The notes below the pieces were generated by a model. The model ran no database searches. It was not told where the DNA came from and was given only the letters and a program-made list of their open reading frames with translations. From DASWZN01 sp036404435 (GTDB lineage: Bacteria > Acidobacteriota > Terriglobia > Bryobacterales > Bryobacteraceae), in assembly GCA_036404435.1 (NCBI GenBank), contig DASWZN010000041.1:108514-172513 (forward strand): a stretch of 64,000 nucleotides of DNA, read 5' to 3'. Both the position numbers and the translations under genes were made by a program. Position 1 is the stretch's first letter. Every line of letters begins with the position of its first letter. Positions 22,659 to 29,744 of the stretch are shown here, one piece after another.

Positions 22659-24047
22659 TTAGGGCAGCGGAGTTGAAGCGCCGCGTGAGCTGAAGCCCGG
22701 TCCCGGTTGGGGCTCGGAGGCCTCGTACCAGGGCTCGGGGCCGTGGTCGAACTCGCGCCGCATCAGGAACAGGAACAGCATGGCCAGAAGGGCGTACATG
22801 CCCATGAACCCGAGCAGCGTGAAGAGCGTGTTGCCGCTCGATACATTCATGGACGGGCCGGCGGCCGTGCGCATGAGGCCGTAGATGAGCCAGGGCTGGC
22901 GGCCGAGCTCGGCGGTCATCCAGCCGGCGGTGTTGGCGATGAAGGGGAACGGAAGCGAGAGCATGAGCACCCAAAGCCAGGGGCGGGACTGGTAGATGCG
23001 CCCCTGCCGGAGCAGCCAGAGAGAGACCAGCATGACGGCGATGAACAGGGTCCCCAGGCCGACCATGATGTGATAGCTGTAATAGAGCAGCGGGATGCCG
23101 TCGGGCTGGTCCTTGGGGTCGAAGGCGTCGAGGCCTTTCACCTTCGCGGCCCACTTCTGGTAGGTGAGGAAGCTCAGCGCGCGCGGGACCAGCAGCGGGT
23201 TATCGAGCTTGCGCTTGTCCATATCGGGCTGGCCGACGATGGCGATGGGGGCGCCCTCGGCGGTTTCGAAGAGGCCCTCCATGGCGGCCAGCGTCGCGGG
23301 CTGGAAGCGCGCGATCATGACGCCCTGGCGATCGCCGGTGGGGAACAGCATGAGAACCGAGGCGATGGCGGCGGCGATGACGCCGGTGCGCACGAAGATG
23401 CGGCCATACTCCTCTTGTTTCTTGGCGAGCAGGTAGAAGGCGCCGGCGGAGGCCATGACAAAAGAAGCTGTGACCACGGTGCCGAGCATGTTGTGTAGGT
23501 ACATCCAGAAGGTCCAGGGGTTTAGGATGAGGCCCCAGAAGCTGCGGAGGACGAGGAGGCCGTCCCGGCCTTGGGTGTAGGCGACGGGGTGCTGCATCCA
23601 GGCGTCGGTGGCGACGATGAAGAAGCCCGAGAGCCAGGTCCCCGCGAACAGGACCAGCGACACGAGCCAGTGGAGCTTGCGGCCGAGGCGGTTCTCGCCG
23701 TAGATCAGAAGCCCGAGGAAGCTGGACTCCAGAAAGAAGGCGAAGACGCCTTCCATGGCGAGGGTCTGGCCGATGAGGCCGCCGGCGTACTTGGAGAAGC
23801 GCGACCAGTTGGTGCCGAACTGGAATTCCATGGGAATGCCGGTCACGACTCCGACCGCGAAGGCGATGGCGAAGATCTTGATCCAGAAGCGGGCGGCGTG
23901 GTTATAGTGGTCGTCGCCGGTTTTCAAGGCGATTGATTTCAGCACGAAGATCAGCAGGGCAAGGCCCATGGTGAGCTGCGCGAAGAGATAGTGGAACGTG
24001 ATGGTGAAGGCGAAGTGAAGTCGATGCAGCGCCAAAACGGAGTCCAT
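22659..24047 (-). CDS. cydA: Cytochrome bd ubiquinol oxidase subunit I
   Basis: 462 aa starting at ATG 24047 (MDSVLALHRLHFAFTITFHY). His in TFHYLF corresponds to the haem b595 ligand. GIPMEFQFGTNWSRFS, FFLESSFLGLLIYGENRL and GWMTAELGRQPWLIYGLMRT are CydA hallmarks, the last near the quinol site. The Q-loop between helices VI and VII is short. Upstream TTG 24077 would add ten residues but lacks support; a G-rich site precedes the ATG. The start region overlaps the 3' end of the upstream gene by 97 nt in another frame. CydAB oxidises quinol (menaquinol, consistent with mqnAC here) at low oxygen. Confidence 0.95.
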   Translation of the reverse strand: MDSVLALHRLHFAFTITFHYLFAQLTMGLALLIFVLKSIALKTGDDHYNHAARFWIKIFAIAFAVGVVTGIPMEFQFGTNWSRFSKYAGGLIGQTLAMEGVFAFFLESSFLGLLIYGENRLGRKLHWLVSLVLFAGTWLSGFFIVATDAWMQHPVAYTQGRDGLLVLRSFWGLILNPWTFWMYLHNMLGTVVTASFVMASAGAFYLLAKKQEEYGRIFVRTGVIAAAIASVLMLFPTGDRQGVMIARFQPATLAAMEGLFETAEGAPIAIVGQPDMDKRKLDNPLLVPRALSFLTYQKWAAKVKGLDAFDPKDQPDGIPLLYYSYHIMVGLGTLFIAVMLVSLWLLRQGRIYQSRPWLWVLMLSLPFPFIANTAGWMTAELGRQPWLIYGLMRTAAGPSMNVSSGNTLFTLLGFMGMYALLAMLFLFLMRREFDHGPEPWYEASEPQPGPGFSSRGASTPLP

Positions 24048-24706
24048 GACCCAAAACCCCCCGATTGCAGTATGCAAGATTCATCGGATGCTGGCAACTG
24101 CGCGGGGGATGCAGGAGATTCGGCCGTAGCTTCCGTGGGGGGATCGGGCGGGGGCGGAGGCGGGGAATTGGGTTCGTTTCGCAACGGCTCGGCGGCGCGG
24201 GATTTCTCCAGCGTTTGCAGGGCCTTATAGTAGGCGCGGCGGAGAGAGTTCTCGTAGCGGGCGAGCTTGGAGAAGGCGTCGGGGCCGCTGCTGTAGAAGA
24301 AGGCCGAGCCGAGGACCAGGGTATTGCGGTCGTGCAGCTCTTCGGGAGTGGAGGGGTCGCGCGGCTTTTCCCGTCCCTTGTCGAAGTCCCTGCGGCGGGC
24401 GCTCTCCATGCAGCCGGCGAAACCGCCGGTCTCGATGCGGAGGGCGCGGCGAAGGCGCCACTGAGCGGAGGCCATCTCACGGACCAGGAACTCTTCGAGA
24501 GCGCCGGCGGGCTGGAGTTCGGCTTCGAGGGCGGCCAGAAGGTCGCGGAAGTGGGATGCGTCCTCTTCGGGGAGGACGGCTTCGCGGGCTAGCAGCCCGT
24601 GGAGCGTGGCGTTTTGGGCCGAGCGGGCCTTGCCATCTTCGGTGGCGGGCCCGGTGCTGAGGCGGGCGTTGCGTTGGTTGGCTGCGATTTGGCGTTTGGT
24701 TGGCAT
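23951..24706 (-). CDS. Hypothetical protein of an Acidobacteria-type repeated family, overlapping cydA
   Basis: 251 aa starting at ATG 24706 with GGAGG 7 nt upstream. The N-terminus PTKRQIAANQRNARLSTGPA-TEDGKARSAQNATLHGL is a motif I associate with a multicopy family in soil Acidobacteria and Planctomycetes; its function is unknown. The middle is helical (FRDLLAALEAELQPAGALEE, YENSLRRAYYKALQTLEKS). A Pro-rich stretch (PNSPPPPPPDPPTE) precedes a C-terminal tail that runs 97 nt into cydA in a different frame. The tail residues look non-conserved, so the gene may have lost its own stop codon by insertion upstream of cydA. The RQIAAN...STGP region may bind DNA or RNA, but this is a guess. Confidence 0.65.
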   Translation of the reverse strand: MPTKRQIAANQRNARLSTGPATEDGKARSAQNATLHGLLAREAVLPEEDASHFRDLLAALEAELQPAGALEEFLVREMASAQWRLRRALRIETGGFAGCMESARRRDFDKGREKPRDPSTPEELHDRNTLVLGSAFFYSSGPDAFSKLARYENSLRRAYYKALQTLEKSRAAEPLRNEPNSPPPPPPDPPTEATAESPASPAQLPASDESCILQSGGFGSWTPFWRCIDFTSPSPSRSTISSRSSPWALPC

Positions 24707-24984
24707 ATTGGTCCTCCGTGGTTGAGGGTAGGGGGCGGGAGGGGGGTGGGGCGGGGGCTGAGGTTGGGAGGCGGTTGATTGGATTAGAGAAAGAAAGGCG
24801 GGAGAGTCGTCACCGTGTGGTTTCGGACCTATGGCTCTCGGCCCTGCGCATCCCGGCGGGTTTCTGCATCGGGACTGCGGGTCAGCGGGCGGGGTGAAGG
24901 CTGGTACCTGTGACATGATCGTTACAGGAGCACCGGCGCTGGAGAGAGTAGTCGTGTTGCGCCTGCCATTGGTGCCGCAGTGGA
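24707..24984. other. Non-coding gap between two transcription units
   Basis: Apart from the start region of the hypothetical gene and the HicB fragment to its right, nothing recognisable is visible here. The stretch 24720-24790 is strongly G-biased on the given strand (GGGGGCGGGAGGGGGGTGGGG-like) with no open frame that looks protein-like. Confidence 0.5.
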
Positions 24985-25134
24985 CGTGCTGAGTCGACCG
25001 AGGTGTGGGGTTCCGGGATCTGTTCGCCCACTTCACGCATAGCCTGGAACTGTGCGCTCAGGGCGTCCTGTAAGTCCCGGCGCCTGTCTTCCTCAGTGTG
25101 GCCGACGGCCACGCATCCGGGAAACATCCGGCCA
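24985..25134 (-). pseudogene. HicB-type antitoxin remnant
   Basis: The reverse strand reads FPGCVAVGHTEEDRRRDLQD followed by ALSAQFQAMREVGEQIPEPH-TSVD, which matches the HicB C-terminal half (PGC-x-A-x-G-x-T-x-EEA ... A-x-x-x-AMRExGExIPEP). The upstream part of the frame (to 25232) does not resemble the HicB N-terminus, no clean start exists, and the frame runs past the normal end. No HicA toxin was recognised beside it. The gene is therefore interpreted as a fragment of a HicAB module. Confidence 0.6.
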
Positions 25135-25310
25135 CCCGGCGGAGTAGCCCTGCCTTCTTGAGTACAGGCGAACACGCGTGCAGAGTCCGCCGATTGCGAG
25201 TGCAAAGGCTGCACCTGGAAGGCGACCGTCAAGAGCGAAATCGAACGGTGTCAATGCGCCGGGAGTCGGCCACCCGATTGCACGGTGCTAGTGAGAGGAG
25301 AGGCGGCACC

Positions 25311-26039
25311 ATGCATGACGGACACCGGAAGGCGCGACGGGGGCGCCCGCTTCTGCTCCTGCTGTTGGGTCTGTTGGGTATTGCCGCGCTGGCAAGGGCG
25401 GATTCGTTGCCCGGTTCGGGGGATCCCTCTGGCGCCGTTGCCGCCCCAACCCCGGCGCCACTGGACGTGCCGTACACGCGTCCGACGCAGGCGACGAAGC
25501 TGCACAACTACCTCTTCGACGCGTTCGGCCCGTATCCCACCGTCGGCGCAGCGATCACGGCCGGCCTTGGCCAACTCAGTAACTCGCCTCCGGAGTGGAA
25601 CGAGGGCGCGAAGGGTTTCGCCAGGCGATTCGGGTCCGACTACGGAATCGCAGCGGTCAGCATCACGACGCGTTATGCGCTGGCGGAAGCCTTCAAGGAA
25701 GACACGCTGTACTACCGCTGCGACTGCACGGGCGTGTTCCCACGCTTGAGACATGCCGTGATTTCGACCTTGACGGCGCGCCGCGGCGAAGACGGCCACC
25801 GGGTCTTCTCTTTCCCCGCGCTCGTTGCGCCGTATGCGGGCACCATGACGGCCGTCTATGGCTGGTACCCGAGCCGCTTCGGCGCCAGGGATGCGCTCCG
25901 CATGGGCAACTACAACCTGCTGGCAGATGTGGTCGGGAACATCGCCCTGGAGTTCCTCTATGGCGGACCCCACTCCTTGCTTCATCGCATGCACTTGAAC
26001 AATGGGCACGGAGCGCCGGAACCGGGCTCGAATCCATAA
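25311..26039 (+). CDS. Secreted hypothetical protein
   Basis: 242 aa. The ATG at 25311 has GAGGAGAGG upstream and starts a signal peptide (RPLLLLLLGLLGIAALARA). The mature protein reads LHNYLFDAFGPYPTVGAAIT, GLGQLSNSPPEWNEGAKGFA, LAEAFKEDTLYYRCDC and YGWYPSRFGARDALRMGNYN, with Gly-rich amphipathic helices reminiscent of outer-membrane or lipid-associated proteins of Acidobacteria. I do not recognise a characterised family. The two Cys in YRCDCTG may form a disulphide. The upstream in-frame extension to 25098 overlaps the HicB remnant and is not real. Confidence 0.7.
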   Translation: MHDGHRKARRGRPLLLLLLGLLGIAALARADSLPGSGDPSGAVAAPTPAPLDVPYTRPTQATKLHNYLFDAFGPYPTVGAAITAGLGQLSNSPPEWNEGAKGFARRFGSDYGIAAVSITTRYALAEAFKEDTLYYRCDCTGVFPRLRHAVISTLTARRGEDGHRVFSFPALVAPYAGTMTAVYGWYPSRFGARDALRMGNYNLLADVVGNIALEFLYGGPHSLLHRMHLNNGHGAPEPGSNP

Positions 26040-26055
26040 TCGACGGAGGCGGCCC

Positions 26056-26726
26056 TCACTCCTGCGCGAGAGTAGCGATGAGCCTCAGGTCGGAGCCGGC
26101 GAGCACGGTGATCTCGCGGCTCCAGGGCCTGTAGCCGGCCAGAGTCACCTGGATGGTGTGCTTGCCGGGAGGAAGGCGCAGCGCGGTCGGCAGGTTGCCC
26201 ACAAACGCCCCGTCGACGGTGACGTCTGCATTCTCGAGGGAGCAGGTTACGGCCACGGCGCCGTAGTCCGGCGTGGGTGTGGCTGCGACGGGCGGCGGCG
26301 GCGCCGTCACGTGCGGCGCGTCGGGTTTGACGTCCGTCTTCTGGGTCGAACTCCTCGCCAACTCTTCGGAAACCTGCTCGTAGAACTTGTCCGCCATGCG
26401 GCCGCCGGCGTCGAACGAGAAGCCCTCGTGGTCTCCCGGCCTATGCTGAACGTTGATCAGCAAAGCGGACTTGGTTTCGGTCACCGGCTCGACGGATGCG
26501 TTGGCAAGGAACCCGCCGGAGAGCACCGATTTGCCGGTTTCGAAGGTGAACATCAGGTGCTTGTCGTCTACGAAGGTGACCACGTGGCGTTCCCTGGCGG
26601 TTCGAGCGCGGCCTCGAATACCTGGGCGGCCGGGTTGTTGTCTTCCTTGCGTTTCGGCTTGGCGAAAGCCGGAAGCTGTGCCAGGATGAGGGCCGCGGAA
26701 ACCGCGGCCAGGATTCTGGGGGTCAT
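26056..26726 (-). pseudogene. PEGA-domain secreted protein, disrupted by a frameshift
   Basis: The first part (ATG 26726; signal peptide TPRILAAVSAALILAQLPAF) reads to NNPAAQVFEAALE near 26605. It then goes out of frame and stops at 26568. The continuation lies in another frame: ARERHVVTFVDDKHLMFTFE, a Pro-rich linker, and a PEGA domain (DYGAVAVTCSLENADVTVDG, LPPGKHTIQVTLAGYRPW) ending at 26056. Restoring one nucleotide within CTCGAACCGCC would give EAALEAARERHVVTF, so a single-base loss explains the break. PEGA domains are beta-sandwiches found on surface proteins. The lesion could be real or a sequence error. Confidence 0.8.
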
Positions 26727-26909
26727 GTGGACCGGCTCCTTCCTTCGCATGTATGTACGTCCCGAGGCGGAGCCGGGTTACACTCCTGCGCGGAGGAGGC
26801 GGAGAGATCGTCCGGGCGCGCCGACCGCGCGGGTTGCTCGAGGTTTATTTGAACGAGAGCGCGGATTTCGTGCCGAATTGGTGTATGATCGGCTTGGATA
26901 GGAGGGGAA

Positions 26910-27536
26910 ATGCTGCCGGATTATGGTGTGGTCGTCGGGGAGTACGTCAACTACACGACGGAACAGGGTCAATGGATGCACGTCGATCTTAATATTCAGG
27001 TCGGCGAAGTGCAATATCAGGCCGCGGTGGACGTGAACGAACCCAACGGTCAGTTTCAGTATCAAGTGTTCAACAATCTGGATATCAGCCTGTTCGCCCC
27101 GGACTCGGGATTCGCGGACGGCTGGCACCATCTGAACTCCAATCCCACCTCGGGCGCGATGGACTACGCCCGCAGCCCGATCCTCCAGAGGCCGCTCGGT
27201 TGTCTGGCCATCTTCTGGGGGATCTGGAACGGCATTTTTAAGACGAGCTTTCAGACCTGGACCAACGTGACGGGCAACGAAGCCGGCGAGGCGTTGATCG
27301 CGATGGTCGAGGGCTCGGCGAAATTGTATGCCTTCGGGGCACCTTATACAACCGGGAACGGCGTGCACGACGTACACTGCAACCAGGGGGATCCTCCCGG
27401 CGAGTTCCAGCACCTGGACGGCATCTGGCAGGACGGCTGCGTGTTTGCCCTGAAGGCCGACGGAAGCCTTTCGGCCTACCTGGGTAAGTTCTCGACGCAG
27501 TCGCTTAACACCGACAACAACGGGCTGCCGATTTGA
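26910..27536 (+). CDS. DUF2278 family protein
   Basis: 208 aa starting at ATG 26910 with AGGAGGGG just upstream. The N-terminus LPDYGVVVGEYVNYTTEQGQ and especially the C-terminal KLYAFGAPYTTGNGVHDVHC-NQGDPPGEFQHLDGIWQDG block match DUF2278, whose invariant region is NGVHDIHMNQGN. The role is unknown. A short hydrophobic stretch in the middle (RPLGCLAIFWGIWNGIFKTS) is unusual for the family and may be a membrane-contact or amphipathic insertion. There is no signal peptide. It faces the GH30 gene convergently. Confidence 0.82.
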   Translation: MLPDYGVVVGEYVNYTTEQGQWMHVDLNIQVGEVQYQAAVDVNEPNGQFQYQVFNNLDISLFAPDSGFADGWHHLNSNPTSGAMDYARSPILQRPLGCLAIFWGIWNGIFKTSFQTWTNVTGNEAGEALIAMVEGSAKLYAFGAPYTTGNGVHDVHCNQGDPPGEFQHLDGIWQDGCVFALKADGSLSAYLGKFSTQSLNTDNNGLPI

Positions 27537-27557
27537 ACGCGTGCGCCGCGGGGGCCC

Positions 27558-28964
27558 TCAGCTCCAGGTGAGCGTCGCGACCGAGTCGGCGGGCAGCGCG
27601 ACCTCGGCCATCCGGCCGGCCAGTTCGAGGCGCACTTTCCTCTCCGCTCCGGCATTGGTAAGCACGAGCGCGGTCGAGCCGTCCGGGTTGGCGAAAGCGG
27701 CGTGCGAGACTTTCTCGATGACGCCCTCCGAGCCGATGCGGCGCGCGCCCCGGCGGATGGCGCGCGAGTAATGGGCGAAGGCCCAGTATTGCCCGCTGCG
27801 CAGGATCTCCTGCGTCTGGGAATGAATCGTCACCAAGCCACCGCAGGGGAACGGCCCGATGTTCGGCCAGCCTTTCTCGTCCAGCGCCAGGTTCCAGCCC
27901 ACGATGCACCGCGCCCAGTTGCGCAGGATGCCGGCGAAGGTGGCGGACCACTTGGTCCAATCGGTCAGGTAGGCGGGATCGGTGACGTCCGGGCCGCCCT
28001 CGGTCCAGTAGGCGTGCTTGTCCGGGTGCGCTTCGTGGACGCGGGTCATCGCCTCCGGCTTCCCGCCGTACCCGTGCCACGCCACTCCATCGACGTACTG
28101 GCCGACGCCGGGAGCGTCGAGCGTGCATAGAGCGCGCCCCCACAGGTCGTAGTTGTGGTCCAGGATCCAAATCTTGGTGGCGAGGCTGTTGCGGGCGAAC
28201 TCGGGGCCGAGGTGCTTGGCCACGAATTCGATCTCGTACTCCTGGCCCCACAGGCAGGCCGGCATCTTGCCGTCCTGGTCGGTGTCCACCTCGTTTTGCG
28301 AAGTGATGGCGTCGATGGCCACGCCCTCGGCCTGGTAAGCCTGGAGGAACTTCACCAGATAGCGGGCGTACACCGCGAAGGACGATTTGCGCATCGAGCC
28401 GCCCAGCATCGAACCGCCGGCCTTCATCCAACCGGGCGGGCTCCATGGCGAGCTGAACAGAAACAGGCCGGGGTTGACCTGGCGGGCCTGGCGCAGCATG
28501 GGTAGGATGTCCACGAGGTCGTGCATGATCGAGAAACGCCGCAACTGGGGATCGGCAACACCGTCGTCGAAGCTGTAGACGCTGGTCGAGTAGTCGCTCG
28601 ATCCGATGCAGGTCCGGCACACGCTGAGGCCCATCTCGGAGGGATGGAAAAGCTCGCGGAGGAGCCCCTCGCGCGCGGCGGGCGGCAGTCGCTTGAGCGT
28701 ATAGCAGGCGGCGTCGGTGAAGGCTGCGCCGAAGCCGAGCACTTCCTGGTGGGTGGTGCGGGGGTCGAGGACGATCGCGCCCATGGAGGGACCTGCGGCG
28801 GCTTGCCACGGAAGCGGCGGCTCCTCGGCGTAGCGCTTCGCCCCCGCGGTCAGCCTTACATGGATGTCGCCCGCGGGCGCTCCCTGGGCCGGAACGGCCG
28901 CCACCGCGGCCATGCCGGCTGCGGTCCATCTCATGAAATCCCGGCGAGTACGTGGATCGGACAT
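27558..28964 (-). CDS. GH30-family glycoside hydrolase (Tat-exported)
   Basis: 468 aa starting at ATG 28964 behind GGAG. A twin-arginine signal (TRRDFMRWTAAGMAAVAAVP) indicates folded export. The TIM barrel carries VLGFGAAFTDAACYTLKRLP, FLFSSPWSPPGWMKAGGSML, the acid/base Glu225 in ITSQNEVD and the nucleophile Glu322 in YWTEGGPD, the glucosylceramidase/GH30 arrangement. The C-terminal beta domain (STALVLTNAGAERKVRLELA) is also typical. The substrate may be a beta-1,6-glucan, glucosylceramide-like or xylan-type glycan; the sequence does not decide. It lies near a GH10 xylanase, consistent with plant or fungal polysaccharide breakdown. Confidence 0.9.
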   Translation of the reverse strand: MSDPRTRRDFMRWTAAGMAAVAAVPAQGAPAGDIHVRLTAGAKRYAEEPPLPWQAAAGPSMGAIVLDPRTTHQEVLGFGAAFTDAACYTLKRLPPAAREGLLRELFHPSEMGLSVCRTCIGSSDYSTSVYSFDDGVADPQLRRFSIMHDLVDILPMLRQARQVNPGLFLFSSPWSPPGWMKAGGSMLGGSMRKSSFAVYARYLVKFLQAYQAEGVAIDAITSQNEVDTDQDGKMPACLWGQEYEIEFVAKHLGPEFARNSLATKIWILDHNYDLWGRALCTLDAPGVGQYVDGVAWHGYGGKPEAMTRVHEAHPDKHAYWTEGGPDVTDPAYLTDWTKWSATFAGILRNWARCIVGWNLALDEKGWPNIGPFPCGGLVTIHSQTQEILRSGQYWAFAHYSRAIRRGARRIGSEGVIEKVSHAAFANPDGSTALVLTNAGAERKVRLELAGRMAEVALPADSVATLTWS

Positions 28965-29065
28965 ATGGGTCTCCGACCCAGGGTATCGCCCGAGGGAAGG
29001 CTGAGGCAAGCCCGGCTACCTTGGCGGCAACCTTGGTCCTTTACCTTCTGTTAGAATGTAAAGCG

Positions 29066-29287
29066 ATGACGGAAGCTACCCTCTCGGCGAAGAATCAGAT
29101 CGTGATCCCGCGCGAGGCGCGCGAGGCTCTGGGGGCGAAACCCGGCGACAAGCTGGTCGTGATCGCTCGGGGCGACAGGGTGATCGTTCTGCGGAAGCCC
29201 GAGGCCCATCATGCCGCCATTCGGGGCCTGGCTAGTGGCGTCTACTCCCGCGCGCACCTTCGAAAGGAACGCCGGAGTTGGGATTGA
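29066..29287 (+). CDS. vapB: AbrB/VapB-type antitoxin
   Basis: 73 aa with the swapped-hairpin AbrB/MazE fold motif ATLSAKNQIVIPREAREALG-AKPGDKLVV, followed by RVIVLRKPEAHHAAIRGLAS and a basic tail (YSRAHLRKERRSWD) that would wrap the toxin. ATG 29066 follows a TTAGAATGTAAAGCG context. Such antitoxins repress their own operon; a short AT-richer promoter region precedes it. Its stop overlaps the start of the PIN toxin gene. Confidence 0.88.
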   Translation: MTEATLSAKNQIVIPREAREALGAKPGDKLVVIARGDRVIVLRKPEAHHAAIRGLASGVYSRAHLRKERRSWD

Positions 29288-29730
29288 TCCGCCTCCGGGG
29301 GCTCCTGCGGGGGCACCGCCGGATCGCTTTGGACACCAGCGTTTTCATCTATCAGTTGGAAGCGAACGCGCGCTACCTTCCCCTGACCGATGCCATCTTC
29401 TCCTGGATCGAGCGGCCGGACTCGAAGGCCGTCACGTCCACCATTACCATGACGGAATTACTGGTGCAGCCTTACCGCGACTCCGACGAGCAACGGGTCG
29501 ATGAGTTTTACGGCTTGCTGTCCACGTTTCCCAACCTGGATTGGATCGCGCCGAACTTGGAGATAGCGGATCTGGCGGCGCGCCTTCGCGCCGTCCACCG
29601 TTTGAGGACCCCAGACGCTCTCCAGGCGGCGACCGCCGCGTACGCTGGCGTGACCGCCTTGATTACGAACGACGCGGTCTTCGAGCGGGTGGGGGCGTTT
29701 GAGACGCTGGTGCTGGACCGCCTCCTCTGA
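29284..29730 (+). CDS. vapC: PIN-domain toxin (VapC-like ribonuclease)
   Basis: 148 aa with PIN active-site acids: Asp in RIALDTSVFIYQLEA, Glu in ITMTELLVQPY, Asp in LRTPDALQAATAAYAGVTA and ITNDAVF. VapC toxins cleave specific RNAs (tRNA or rRNA) and are neutralised by the cognate VapB. The start is taken as TTG 29284, overlapping the antitoxin stop as TTGA with GGAG 6 nt upstream; TTG 29278 is the alternative. There is no ATG near the conserved start. Confidence 0.9.
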   Translation: MIRLRGLLRGHRRIALDTSVFIYQLEANARYLPLTDAIFSWIERPDSKAVTSTITMTELLVQPYRDSDEQRVDEFYGLLSTFPNLDWIAPNLEIADLAARLRAVHRLRTPDALQAATAAYAGVTALITNDAVFERVGAFETLVLDRLL

Positions 29731-29744
29731 AGCTGGATGCTTGC

